A DNA stretch of 64,000 nucleotides from Nocardioides currus (lineage in GTDB: Bacteria > Actinomycetota > Actinomycetes > Propionibacteriales > Nocardioidaceae), in contig NZ_PYXZ01000007.1 of the NCBI RefSeq assembly GCF_003057875.1, forward strand, positions 69,999-133,998. Direction: 5' to 3'. Position 1 is the first letter of the stretch, and each line of letters begins with the position of its first letter. This document shows, in pieces, positions 44,412-52,260 of the stretch. A program made the translations under genes and the position numbers. The notes beneath the pieces were generated by a model. That model was not told where the DNA came from and did no database searches. It saw only the letters and a program-made list of their open reading frames with translations.

Positions 44412-45115
44412 CCTCCCGACTCGAGGCCGTCTGCCTGCACGCCGAGGACCCAGCGCAGCTCGCGGGGTTCTGGTCGACGCTGCTGCGCCGCGAGGCGGTC
44501 GACAGCGAGGGTGTCGTCGACCTGCTCCCCGCCGATGACGGACTGTCCTGTCGACTGCGCTTCCGTCCGACCGACGAGCCCCGGCCCGTCGGGCAGCAGA
44601 AGCTGCACCTGCACCTGACGACGACCTCACCCGCCGACCAGCAGGAGGTCATCGACCGGGCACTCGCGCTCGGAGCGCGTCACCTCGACGTCGGCCTGCT
44701 CCCCGAGGAGGGCCACGTCGTCCTCGCCGACCCGGAGGGCAACGCGTTCTGCGTGATCGAGCCGGGGAGCTCGTTCCTCGCCGGTTGCGGGTTCCTCGGC
44801 GAGCTCGCCTGCGACGGCTCCCGCGCCCTCGGACACTTCTGGAGCGCGGTCCTCGACTGGCCGCTCGTGTGGGACCAGGACGACGAGACGGCCGTCCAGG
44901 CGCCGTACGGCGGGACCAAGATCGCCTGGGGCGGAGGTCCCGAGCTCGCGCCGACGGAGCGCGGGGGGCTGCACGTCGACCTGACGGCTCCGTCGGGCCG
45001 TCCGGACGAGGTGGCGCGGCTCGTCGGGCTCGGCGCCACGCTGGTCGGTGACACCGACGGGTGGACCGTCCTCACCGACCCCGACGGCAACACCTTCCGG
45101 CTCGCCGACGCCTGA
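44408..45115 (+). CDS. VOC-family (glyoxalase-like) protein, two domains
   Basis: 235 residues with two vicinal-oxygen-chelate halves: LEAVCLHAEDPAQLAGFW ... EEGHVVLADPEGNAFCVIEPG and GELACDGSRALGHFWSAVLDW ... WTVLTDPDGNTFRLADA. Each half has the DPxGNxF ending typical of glyoxalase-like domains. The GTG at 44408 overlaps the ANTAR gene by 4 nt. The substrate (antibiotic, aldehyde or other) is not deducible. Confidence 0.87.
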   Translation: MTSRLEAVCLHAEDPAQLAGFWSTLLRREAVDSEGVVDLLPADDGLSCRLRFRPTDEPRPVGQQKLHLHLTTTSPADQQEVIDRALALGARHLDVGLLPEEGHVVLADPEGNAFCVIEPGSSFLAGCGFLGELACDGSRALGHFWSAVLDWPLVWDQDDETAVQAPYGGTKIAWGGGPELAPTERGGLHVDLTAPSGRPDEVARLVGLGATLVGDTDGWTVLTDPDGNTFRLADA

Positions 45116-45118
45116 CGG

Positions 45119-46615
45119 TCAGCGCAGCAGCCGCGCGACCCCGTTGGTGAGCTTCACGTCGTAGAAGCCGGAGTTGGCGTCGGTGAACCAGACGCTGCCG
45201 CGCTCGGCGTCCCACGCGGGGGCCGACATGGCGTAGGCACCGGCGACGTCGGGGAAGGTCGGCCGGCTGCCCGGGCGCTGCGGCTTGTTGAAGTAGGCGA
45301 CCTCGCGCGGGTGCTCCACGTCGCTGATGTCGAAGAGCCGCAGCCCGGAGGCGATCATCGAGCAACCGGCGATCCTCGGCTCGTCGCGGGTCGGCACCGA
45401 GCAGTAGTGGCCGGCGTAGCCCTGGGCCGGGAAGTCCGCGCCCGGGTCGTGGAACTGCTCGCCGCCGTGCACGTCGGCCTGGTGCACCTCGAGGCGCAGG
45501 TCGGACACGACGAAGGGGTGGCGCGGGTCGTCGACGTTGATGATCCGGCCCGCGCCGACCGGTGCGTTGGCGAGGTCGGCGACCCCCTTGAGCGAGAAGA
45601 GGTCGGCGAACTCGTCCATCTCCAGCACGTAGTCGTGACCGTCCTGCGTGAACGGCTCCGCGGACTGCGGGATGGAGGCACCGGGCCAGGTCAGCTTCGA
45701 CAGCACGGTGGGTACGGCGCCGGGCACCCGGTCGTTGACCCTGCCGACGTCCAGGACGTCCAGTCCGGTGCGACCCATCAGGTCGAGGCTGCCGAGGTCG
45801 GGCTGGCCGATGTTCGCGGCGTACATGGTGTCGCCGTCGGCCGAGAAGCGCAGGCCGTGGTAGTTCACGCCCGGCTGGACCATGACCGGCAGCGGCGACG
45901 ACGGGTCGCTCACGTCGATCGCGACCAGCGTGCCGGAGGTGCTCGCGGTCCAGAAGGTCCTGCCGTCTGGCGCGAACCCGCTCTCGTGGCCGAGCAGGCC
46001 GCTCGGGGTCGACGAGAGCAGTCGCGGGTGGCGGCAGTCGGTGCGGACGTCGTACACGTCGAGGATGCCCGGGTAGGTCGCCGCCGTGCCGAGGGTGGCC
46101 GCCAGCAGGCCGCGCTCCTCGTTGAGCAGCAGGGACTCGTGGGGGCTGAGCATCGCCGGCGACGTGAGGGTGGCGGTCTGGCGCGGCCGCTTCGGGTTGT
46201 CCATCGCGAGCACGACGACGCCGAGGCCCGAGGTCAGGTTGTAGACGAGGTCGCGCGGGAAGACGAGCGTGCTGTCGTAGAACGCGCATGTCTGGCCGCG
46301 GGCGTCGGTGTAGCGGTGCACCTTGAAGCCACCGGAGCTGCCGTGGTGGGAGACGGCCCGCGCGTTGCAGCGATAGCCGCGGTCCACGCGGCCGGAGGCG
46401 TAGTCGGCGGCCGGCACGCGTCCCTGGATGTCGGTCTCGGGTCGCGCTCCGTCGCCGCAGTCGGCGCGCGGCACCGGCTGGGCCTCGCGCCCGCCCTGCG
46501 CCTGGCCGGAGAGCGCGAGCGTCCCGGCCAGCACCGTCACCGCGACCGCCACCGTCAGCCCGAGCCGGGCCATGCCCCGCCGCCGGTCCGCTCTCGTCCG
46601 CACGCTCGCACCCAT
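45119..46615 (-). CDS. Secreted LVIVD-repeat beta-propeller protein
   Basis: 498 residues with an N-terminal signal (MARLGLTVAVAVTVLAGTLALSGQA, preceded by RRR) and multiple LVIVD-type repeats such as GILDVYDVRTDCRHPRLLSS, GTLVAIDVSDPSSPLPVM, GRIINVDDPRHPFVVSD and GLRLFDISDVEHPREVAYF. These predict a propeller for binding or scaffolding outside the membrane. Partner unknown. It is convergent with the VOC gene with only 3 nt between the stops. Confidence 0.85.
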   Translation of the reverse strand: MGASVRTRADRRRGMARLGLTVAVAVTVLAGTLALSGQAQGGREAQPVPRADCGDGARPETDIQGRVPAADYASGRVDRGYRCNARAVSHHGSSGGFKVHRYTDARGQTCAFYDSTLVFPRDLVYNLTSGLGVVVLAMDNPKRPRQTATLTSPAMLSPHESLLLNEERGLLAATLGTAATYPGILDVYDVRTDCRHPRLLSSTPSGLLGHESGFAPDGRTFWTASTSGTLVAIDVSDPSSPLPVMVQPGVNYHGLRFSADGDTMYAANIGQPDLGSLDLMGRTGLDVLDVGRVNDRVPGAVPTVLSKLTWPGASIPQSAEPFTQDGHDYVLEMDEFADLFSLKGVADLANAPVGAGRIINVDDPRHPFVVSDLRLEVHQADVHGGEQFHDPGADFPAQGYAGHYCSVPTRDEPRIAGCSMIASGLRLFDISDVEHPREVAYFNKPQRPGSRPTFPDVAGAYAMSAPAWDAERGSVWFTDANSGFYDVKLTNGVARLLR

Positions 46616-46689
46616 GCCTCGTCAACGCCCCGGCCCCGCCGGGGTCACGCGACGGGCGCAGATGAACGCCCTCGTGGCAGGCTTGCGGG

Positions 46690-47361
46690 ATGAGCACCCG
46701 TGAGCTGACCGCAGCAACCTTCGAGGAGACCGTCACCGGCGAGGGCATCGTCCTCGTCGACTTCTGGGCCGAGTGGTGCGGACCGTGCAAGCAGTTCGGC
46801 CCCGTCTTCGAGGCGGCCGCCGAGGCCAACCCCGACATCGTCTTCGGCAAGGTGGACACCGAGGCCGAGCAGCAGCTGGCCGGTCAGGCCGGCATCTCCT
46901 CGATCCCGACGCTCATGCTCTTCCGCGACGGGATCCTGCTCTTCAACCAGGCCGGCGCCCTGCCCCCGCAGGCGCTCGGTGATGTGATCCGGCAGGCTCG
47001 CGAGCTCGACATGGACGAGGTACGCCGCCAGGCCGGTGCGGCCCAGCAGGCAGCCGAGGGCGGCGAGATCGGGCTCGACGACTTCGCCGCTGCCCACGCG
47101 ACCGGCGCCTACGTGCTCGATGTCCGCGAGGACCACGAGTTCACCGCCGGTCACGTCCCCGGCGCGGTGCACGTCCCCATGAACGACGTCCCCGGCCGCC
47201 TCGCCGACCTCCCCGCCGACGAGCCGTTCTTCGTCATCTGTGCCTCCGGCAGCCGGAGCCGTCAGGTCGTCGACTACCTCCGCGGCCAGGGCCTGTCCGC
47301 CTTCAACGTCACCGAGGGGACCGGCGGCTGGGCCCAGCGCGGCTGGCCCCTCGAGCGCTGA
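46690..47361 (+). CDS. Thioredoxin-rhodanese fusion protein
   Basis: 223 residues. Residues 1-110 are a thioredoxin domain with the active site WAEWCGPCKQF and the cis-Pro region SSIPTLMLF; residues about 125-223 are a rhodanese domain with the DVREDHEFTAGHVPGAVHVPM motif and active cysteine in VICASGSRS. No signal peptide is seen, so it should act in the cytoplasm, perhaps passing sulfane sulfur from the rhodanese Cys to the thioredoxin CxxC. Its stop lies 3 nt from the convergent cytochrome b561 gene. Confidence 0.93.
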   Translation: MSTRELTAATFEETVTGEGIVLVDFWAEWCGPCKQFGPVFEAAAEANPDIVFGKVDTEAEQQLAGQAGISSIPTLMLFRDGILLFNQAGALPPQALGDVIRQARELDMDEVRRQAGAAQQAAEGGEIGLDDFAAAHATGAYVLDVREDHEFTAGHVPGAVHVPMNDVPGRLADLPADEPFFVICASGSRSRQVVDYLRGQGLSAFNVTEGTGGWAQRGWPLER

Positions 47362-47364
47362 GGT

Positions 47365-47904
47365 TCACAACATCCGTGGCAGCAGCCGCTTGCCCAGCAC
47401 GAGCCCGAGATGCGCGGCCAGGGCGGCGAAGAACGTCACGTGGGCCGCGACGTGCAGCCCGAGCAGGTCGTCCTCACCGCTGAGGACCAGCACGACACCG
47501 GTGGCAGGGATGACGAGCAACGTGGCGAGCAGCGTGCGCTCCGTCCAGGTCGCCACGGTCCGCTGGCCGGGACCGAGGGCGTCCGCCCACGGCGGCAGGC
47601 CGTCGATGCGGCGCCAGGCGAGCCGCAGGCACACCAGCGCGATGACCAGGATCCCGAGCGCGACGTGGATGGTGAGGAGTCGGTCGTCGAGCACGTCGTA
47701 GCCGTCGCCGTCGTCGCCTCCCCGGCCCCGCCCCCGCCCGGACTCACCTGCACGGCCCCGCCCCCGCCCCCGGCCCCGGCCGCGCCCTCCGTCGTCGGGG
47801 TCCATGGCGTAACCGACGGCGAACTGTGCGAGCAGCGCCAGCACCGTGGCCCAGTGCAGCGCCTTGGTGACCGAGCCGTAGCCGGACGGTCCGTTGCGCA
47901 GCAC
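47365..47904 (-). CDS. Cytochrome b561-family protein with RG-repeat loop
   Basis: Membrane dihaem or haem-b protein, 179 residues from GTG 47904 (VLRNGPSGYGSVTKALHW). Likely haem histidines are in KALHWATVLA, LLTIHVALG, LLGLHVAAHVTF and LAAHLGLVL, spread over four helices. Between helices 1 and 2 lies a low-complexity (RG)n insertion (about residues 40-65) not typical of the family. An upstream GTG at 47970 would place the start 2 nt from the divergent lipoprotein gene, so the shorter start is preferred. Confidence 0.82.
   Translation of the reverse strand: MLRNGPSGYGSVTKALHWATVLALLAQFAVGYAMDPDDGGRGRGRGRGRGRAGESGRGRGRGGDDGDGYDVLDDRLLTIHVALGILVIALVCLRLAWRRIDGLPPWADALGPGQRTVATWTERTLLATLLVIPATGVVLVLSGEDDLLGLHVAAHVTFFAALAAHLGLVLGKRLLPRML
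47721..47787. repeat. Low-complexity C/G repeat encoding the (RG)n loop
   Basis: Contains a 16-bp direct repeat GGCCCCGCCCCCGCCC at 47724-47739 and 47754-47769, with further imperfect CCCCCG units. On the minus strand it encodes Gly-Arg dipeptides within the cytochrome b561 gene. Confidence 0.75.
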
Positions 47905-47972
47905 GAGGTCGACGCTAGCCGACGCCCGCCGGGTCGTTGACGGGACACGGACCCGTCCGTCACCATCCACCC

Positions 47973-48872
47973 GTGACGGGGGTCGGCATCGGTCGGGTGT
48001 GGCCGGGGGCGTTCCTGGGGGCGTTCCTGGGGGCGTTCCTCCTGGCGGCCTGCGGAGCCACGACTCCCGACGAGGGATCGTCCTCGGCGGAGGTGGCCGC
48101 TGCTCCCCCGCCGGCGCCGCTGCGGCCGGGCACCCCCGGGTCCGGCTTCGCCGACCTGCTGGTGGTCAACCCCTCCCGCGTCGTCGAGGCGACCGAGGCG
48201 GACCTCGCCCGCGCGGAGACCGAGCTGGGGGCAGCGCTGCCGCGGGGATACGCCCGATTCGTCCGGCGGGTGGGCGGCGGGTCGCTGGGCCACTTCGTCG
48301 GGGTGCTCACGCCCGACCAGGTCCCCGTGGCGACGAGCCAGTGGCGCGAGCGCGTCGGGCAGTACTGGTTCTGGGACACCACCGAGGCCGGCGTCGACCG
48401 CGCCGACCTGCAGGCGCGCGGGGTCGTGCTGGCCTCGACCTTCGACGGCGACGAGCTCTGCTTCGACCCGGCCGACCCGCGCGCGTTCTACGTGCTCCCG
48501 CGCAACGAGGACGTCGTCCACCGGGTGGGCCCCGACTTCCTCGACGCGGTGCAGTGGCTGCTCGACGGGCGGCTCAACCCGTGGGTGGAGGGGTGGACCC
48601 TCGAGGTCAACGAGCACCGCCTGGAGCGGCACGGCCGGCTGGCGGACGGGACGACCCGCGAGGAGGCCGGCGCCGCGCTCGCCGCGCTCGGCAAGCACTC
48701 ACAGGCGGTCGAGACGGCCCGCCGGTCGACGTACTTCCTTCCCGGCATCGAGGGCCGGCTGTCCGTCTACACGTCCGAGGGCGAGCCGGGCGCGTGGTTC
48801 GACCTGACCTACGACGACGCGGCCGACCCGGCGGAGGTGGCCCGGTTCCTCGCGGCCGTCTCGGCCGACTGA
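47973..48872 (+). CDS. Lipoprotein with SUKH (SMI1/KNR4)-like domain
   Basis: 299 residues from GTG 47973. The N-terminus is a lipoprotein signal (GAFLGAFLGAFLLAAC) with lipobox LLAAC and a repeated GAFL motif. The following domain (EATEADLARAETELGAALPRGYARFVRRVGGGSLG) matches the start of SUKH-superfamily domains. SUKH proteins often act as immunity proteins against secreted nucleases, but no toxin gene lies nearby, so the role is unassigned. The family match is from motif memory only. Confidence 0.7.
   Translation: MTGVGIGRVWPGAFLGAFLGAFLLAACGATTPDEGSSSAEVAAAPPPAPLRPGTPGSGFADLLVVNPSRVVEATEADLARAETELGAALPRGYARFVRRVGGGSLGHFVGVLTPDQVPVATSQWRERVGQYWFWDTTEAGVDRADLQARGVVLASTFDGDELCFDPADPRAFYVLPRNEDVVHRVGPDFLDAVQWLLDGRLNPWVEGWTLEVNEHRLERHGRLADGTTREEAGAALAALGKHSQAVETARRSTYFLPGIEGRLSVYTSEGEPGAWFDLTYDDAADPAEVARFLAAVSAD
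48005..48040 (+). repeat. Three exact 12-bp repeats in the lipoprotein signal peptide
   Basis: GGGGGCGTTCCT occurs three times in tandem and encodes (GAFL)3, the hydrophobic core of the signal peptide. Gain or loss of one unit would change the core by four residues without breaking the frame. Confidence 0.92.
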
Positions 48873-48888
48873 TCGTCGGCGATACCGG

Positions 48889-49752
48889 TCAGCGGTGGGC
48901 CGACAGCCACGCGATGACGTCGGCGGTCACCTCGTCGCGGTTGGTCTCGTTGAAGATCTCGTGCCGGGCCCCCTCGTAGAGCCTGACCGTGACGTCGGCC
49001 ACACCGGCCGCGCGGTAGCGACCGGCGAGCACCTGCACCAGCTCGCCGCCCCCGGCCAGCGGGTCGGCCGAGCCCGAGGCGATCAGGATCGGCAGGTCGG
49101 ACCTGATGGCCGACAGCGTCTCGACCTTCGCCAGCGTCTCCGCCGCGCCGAACAGGGCCGGCACCGTCTCCTCGGGCAGGTCGAACCCGCACAGCGGGTC
49201 GGCGACGTACGCGTCGACCTCCGCCTCGTCGCGCGAGAGCCACTCGTAGCCGGTCCGGTGCTCGAAACCGGCGTTGAACGCCTCGAGCCCGACCGGCCCC
49301 TCCGCCGTGGCGAGCTCGGCGGCGAGCAGGTCGAGCGCGGTGGTGCCGGACAGGATCACGCCGGCGTAGAGGTCGGAGTGCTCGAGGAGCAGCGACTGGG
49401 CGGCGAACGAGCCCATGGAGTGCGCGAGCAGGAAGAGCGGCAGGTCGGGACGCTCGTCGCGGAGGATGGCGCCGTACGCCGCGGTGTCGGCCACCAGGGC
49501 GTCGAACCCGGCCTTCCCGAGGTCCCCGGGCGTGCCGTCGATCGACTGGCCGTGGCCGCGGTGGTCGTGCGCGTGGACGAGGTAGCCGGCGCCGTTGAGC
49601 GCGCGAGCGAGGCGGGCGTAGCGCGACGAGTGCTCGGCGAGGCCATGGGCGACCTGGACCGACGCGGACGGCACGAACAGGTCCTGCCACGTGTAGGTGG
49701 CGAGGGTCGTGCCGTCGACGGGTGAGGCGAAGGTGGAGCCGGGGGCTGTCAT
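48889..49752 (-). CDS. Alpha/beta hydrolase, monoacylglycerol lipase-like
   Basis: 287 residues of the lysophospholipase/monoacylglycerol lipase group: oxyanion region QVAHGLAEHSSRY, HDHRGHGQS, nucleophile elbow LAHSMGSFAA (serine about 115), acid in ASGSADPLAGG and histidine in YEGARHEIFNE. No signal peptide, so intracellular lipid turnover is likely. Monocistronic on the minus strand; ATG 49752 gives a normal family N-terminus. Confidence 0.9.
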   Translation of the reverse strand: MTAPGSTFASPVDGTTLATYTWQDLFVPSASVQVAHGLAEHSSRYARLARALNGAGYLVHAHDHRGHGQSIDGTPGDLGKAGFDALVADTAAYGAILRDERPDLPLFLLAHSMGSFAAQSLLLEHSDLYAGVILSGTTALDLLAAELATAEGPVGLEAFNAGFEHRTGYEWLSRDEAEVDAYVADPLCGFDLPEETVPALFGAAETLAKVETLSAIRSDLPILIASGSADPLAGGGELVQVLAGRYRAAGVADVTVRLYEGARHEIFNETNRDEVTADVIAWLSAHR

Positions 49753-49849
49753 GGGCGTCACGCTAGGGCGCGCACCGGCTCGACGCGAGCACCTCGGCGT
49801 CCGTTTTGACCTCCTTTGGGGTGGGACGTCGGCCCCGCGACGTGCACGC

Positions 49850-50401
49850 CTAGCAGGAGCTGTCGCGCGTCCCGGCGAAGAGGACGCCCGGCCCGGGCAC
49901 CTCCACCGAGCGGCCCCAGGCCCCGGCGCGGACGGCCGGGAGGAACACGACGAAGGTCCCGCGCCCGGTGCACCCCTCCGGTCGGAACCGGAACTCGATC
50001 TCCGTCTCCCACGAGTCCCCCGGCTCGAGCCGGCGGTCAAGGTCGAAGACCGCGTCGAGGTCGCCGCCCGGGGTCGGGTGCCCGTCCCACGAGGTCACCT
50101 GGACGGCGGCTCCGCCCTCGGCGCCCATGGAGGGCAGCACCAGCTCGTCGAGCGTGACGGCCAGGCGACCGTCGTTGCGGACGGCCACCGGCATCGTGCA
50201 GCGCATGGCCGGGTCGAGCGTCATCGCGCGTGGGTCGCCCGTCAGGGTGGTCCCCGGGCAGGAGGGCGCACCGTTGCTGATCGCGAGCTTCGAGACGAAG
50301 GTCCCGATCGCGAAGAACCCGACGACCACGGCGAAGCCGGCCGCCGCGAGCGCAAGCATCGACGTCAGCACGACGACGGTCCGGAGCGTCGAGGACGGCA
50401 C
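49850..50401 (-). CDS. Hypothetical membrane-anchored/secreted protein
   Basis: 183 residues from a GTG at 50401. One N-terminal hydrophobic segment (VVLTSMLALAAAGFAVVVGFFAIGTFV) precedes a soluble domain with several cysteines (APSCPG, MRCTMP, EGCTGRG, terminal DSSC), suggesting an exported disulfide-bonded beta-rich domain. I do not recognise the family. It follows the ABC-F gene in the same orientation with a 25-nt gap. Confidence 0.72.
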   Translation of the reverse strand: MPSSTLRTVVVLTSMLALAAAGFAVVVGFFAIGTFVSKLAISNGAPSCPGTTLTGDPRAMTLDPAMRCTMPVAVRNDGRLAVTLDELVLPSMGAEGGAAVQVTSWDGHPTPGGDLDAVFDLDRRLEPGDSWETEIEFRFRPEGCTGRGTFVVFLPAVRAGAWGRSVEVPGPGVLFAGTRDSSC

Positions 50402-50426
50402 GGCCCGACGCTAGCCGATCGCGGGG

Positions 50427-52064
50427 TCAGCGGACGCTCACCCGTCCGGCGTCGACCTCCCAGCGCTGGTCGAGCCGCACGTTGGCGAGGAGCCGGCGGT
50501 CGTGCGAGACGAGCAGCAGCGTCCCGCCGTACGCCTCGAGCGCCTGCTCCAGCTGCTCGATCGCGGGCAGGTCGAGGTGGTTGGTCGGCTCGTCGAGGAC
50601 GAGCAGGTTGACGCCGCGGGCCTGCAGCAGGGCCATCGCGGCGCGGGTGCGCTCACCGGGCGAGAGGCGCCCGACGAGGCTGGCGACCTGGTCGGCCTTG
50701 AGGCCGAACTTCGCCAGCAGGGTGCGGACCTCCGCCGAGGTCATGGCGGGTACGGCGAGCTCGAACGCGTCCCCGAGCGGCAGGTCCTCGGCGAGGGACG
50801 TGCGGGCCTGGTCGATCTCCCCGATCGCCACGCTGGCACCGAGGGAGGCACGCCCGCCGTCGGGCTCGGTGTGGCCGAGCAGCAGTCGCAGCAGGGTGGT
50901 CTTGCCCGCGCCGTTGGGACCGGTGATGGCGACCCGGTCTCCGGCGCTGACCTGGAGCGAGACGGGCCCGAGCTCGAAGTCGCCGAGGCGCTTGGTGGCC
51001 GCATCGAGCGTGGCGACGACGCTGGACGAGCGGGGTGCCGCGGCGATGTCGAACTGGAGCACCCACTCCTTGCGCGGCTCCTCGACCTCCTCGAGGCGCG
51101 CGATCCGAGACTCCATCTGCCGCACCTTCTGCGCCTGCTTCTCCGACGACTCGGTCTGCGCCCGACGCCGGATCTTGTCGTTGTCGGGCGACTTCTTCAT
51201 CGCGTTGCGCACGCCCTGCGAGCTCCACTCGCGCTGGACGCGGGCGCGGCCGACGAGGTCGGCCTTCTTCTCGGCGAACTCCTCATAGGCCTCCCGCGCG
51301 TGCCGGCGTGCGACCGCACGCTCCTCGAGGAACGAGTCGTAGCCGCCGTCGTACACGGCGACCCTGCCCTGCGCGAGGTCGAGCTCGACGATGCGCGTGA
51401 CGCAGCGGGCCAGGAACTCGCGGTCGTGCGAGACGAGGACGACACCTGCGCGCAGGCCGCGGACGAACGCCTCGAGGCGCTCGAGCCCGTCGAGGTCGAG
51501 GTCGTTGGTGGGCTCGTCCAGGAGCACGACGTCGAAGCGGCTGAGCAGCAGGGCGGCGAGGGCGACGCGGGCCGCCTGCCCGCCGGAGAGCGACGTCATC
51601 AGCGCGTCGGTGCCGACGTCGAGGCCGAGCTCGGCGAGTGTGACCGGTGCGCGGTCCTCGAGGTCGGGCGCGCCGGTCGCGAGCCAGTGGTCGAGGGCCG
51701 CGGAGTAGGTGTCGCCGGCCGCCGGGTCGTCGGTCTCGAGGGCCGCGGCCGCGGTCTCCATCGCCTCGGTGGCGGCGGTCGAGCCCGTACGGCGCCCGAG
51801 GTAGCCCGCCACGGTCTCACCCGCGATCCGCTCGTGCTCCTGCGGCAGCCAGCCGACGAACGCATCGGCCGGGGCCGTCGACACCGTCCCGGCCATCGGC
51901 GGCGACTGGCCGCCGAGGATCCGCAGGAGCGTGGACTTCCCGGCGCCGTTCGCGCCGACCACGCCGACGACGTCGCCCGGCGCGACCGTCAGGTCGAGGG
52001 ACTCGAAGAGCGTGCGGTGGCCGTGGCCTCCGGCCAGGTCCTTCGCGACCAGGGTGCCTGTCAC
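50427..52064 (-). CDS. ABC-F family ribosome-associated ATPase
   Basis: Soluble tandem ABC protein of the ABC-F group, 545 residues. Cassette 1 has VGANGAGKSTLLRILGG and LSGGQAARVALAALL; the linker (about 240-310) is charged and helical; cassette 2 has ITGPNGAGKTTLLRLLLG and LSPGERTRAAMALL. Both Walker B motifs end in DEPTNDLD/DEPTNHLD. Members act in translation quality control or antibiotic protection; without transmembrane domains it is not an exporter. The specific function cannot be read off. Confidence 0.93.
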   Translation of the reverse strand: MTGTLVAKDLAGGHGHRTLFESLDLTVAPGDVVGVVGANGAGKSTLLRILGGQSPPMAGTVSTAPADAFVGWLPQEHERIAGETVAGYLGRRTGSTAATEAMETAAAALETDDPAAGDTYSAALDHWLATGAPDLEDRAPVTLAELGLDVGTDALMTSLSGGQAARVALAALLLSRFDVVLLDEPTNDLDLDGLERLEAFVRGLRAGVVLVSHDREFLARCVTRIVELDLAQGRVAVYDGGYDSFLEERAVARRHAREAYEEFAEKKADLVGRARVQREWSSQGVRNAMKKSPDNDKIRRRAQTESSEKQAQKVRQMESRIARLEEVEEPRKEWVLQFDIAAAPRSSSVVATLDAATKRLGDFELGPVSLQVSAGDRVAITGPNGAGKTTLLRLLLGHTEPDGGRASLGASVAIGEIDQARTSLAEDLPLGDAFELAVPAMTSAEVRTLLAKFGLKADQVASLVGRLSPGERTRAAMALLQARGVNLLVLDEPTNHLDLPAIEQLEQALEAYGGTLLLVSHDRRLLANVRLDQRWEVDAGRVSVR

Positions 52065-52124
52065 GGGGCGAGCCTAGGTGGGGCGATCAGGCGGCGACGA
52101 GGCGGCACATTCCGTCGCAGCACC

Positions 52125-52153
52125 TTCTCACGTCATTCGAACAGGTGTACGAT
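52125..52153 (+). promoter_or_regulatory. Promoter with near-consensus SOS box for the DUF222/HNH gene
   Basis: TCGAACAGGTGTACGA (52137-52152) matches TCGAAC-N4-GTTCGA at all but one specified position. It overlaps a plausible promoter: TTCTCA at 52125 and TACGAT at 52148, spaced 17 bp, so LexA would cover the -10 region. Such boxes precede 13E12-type genes in mycobacteria. Confidence 0.72.
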
Positions 52154-52260
52154 TGTCTTCTGCGCGGTAGTCCTCACGCTCTGGTTCGATCCAGCCTCTC
52201 GCTGCGTGCATCCCCCGACCCATCCGGTCGAGGTTGATGAAGCGGAGGGCGGTGAGCGCG

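Noticed and set aside
47905..47970. N-terminal extension of the cytochrome b561 from GTG 47970
   Set aside because: It would put the start 2 nt from the divergent lipoprotein start, leaving no promoter room, and the added residues lack family similarity.
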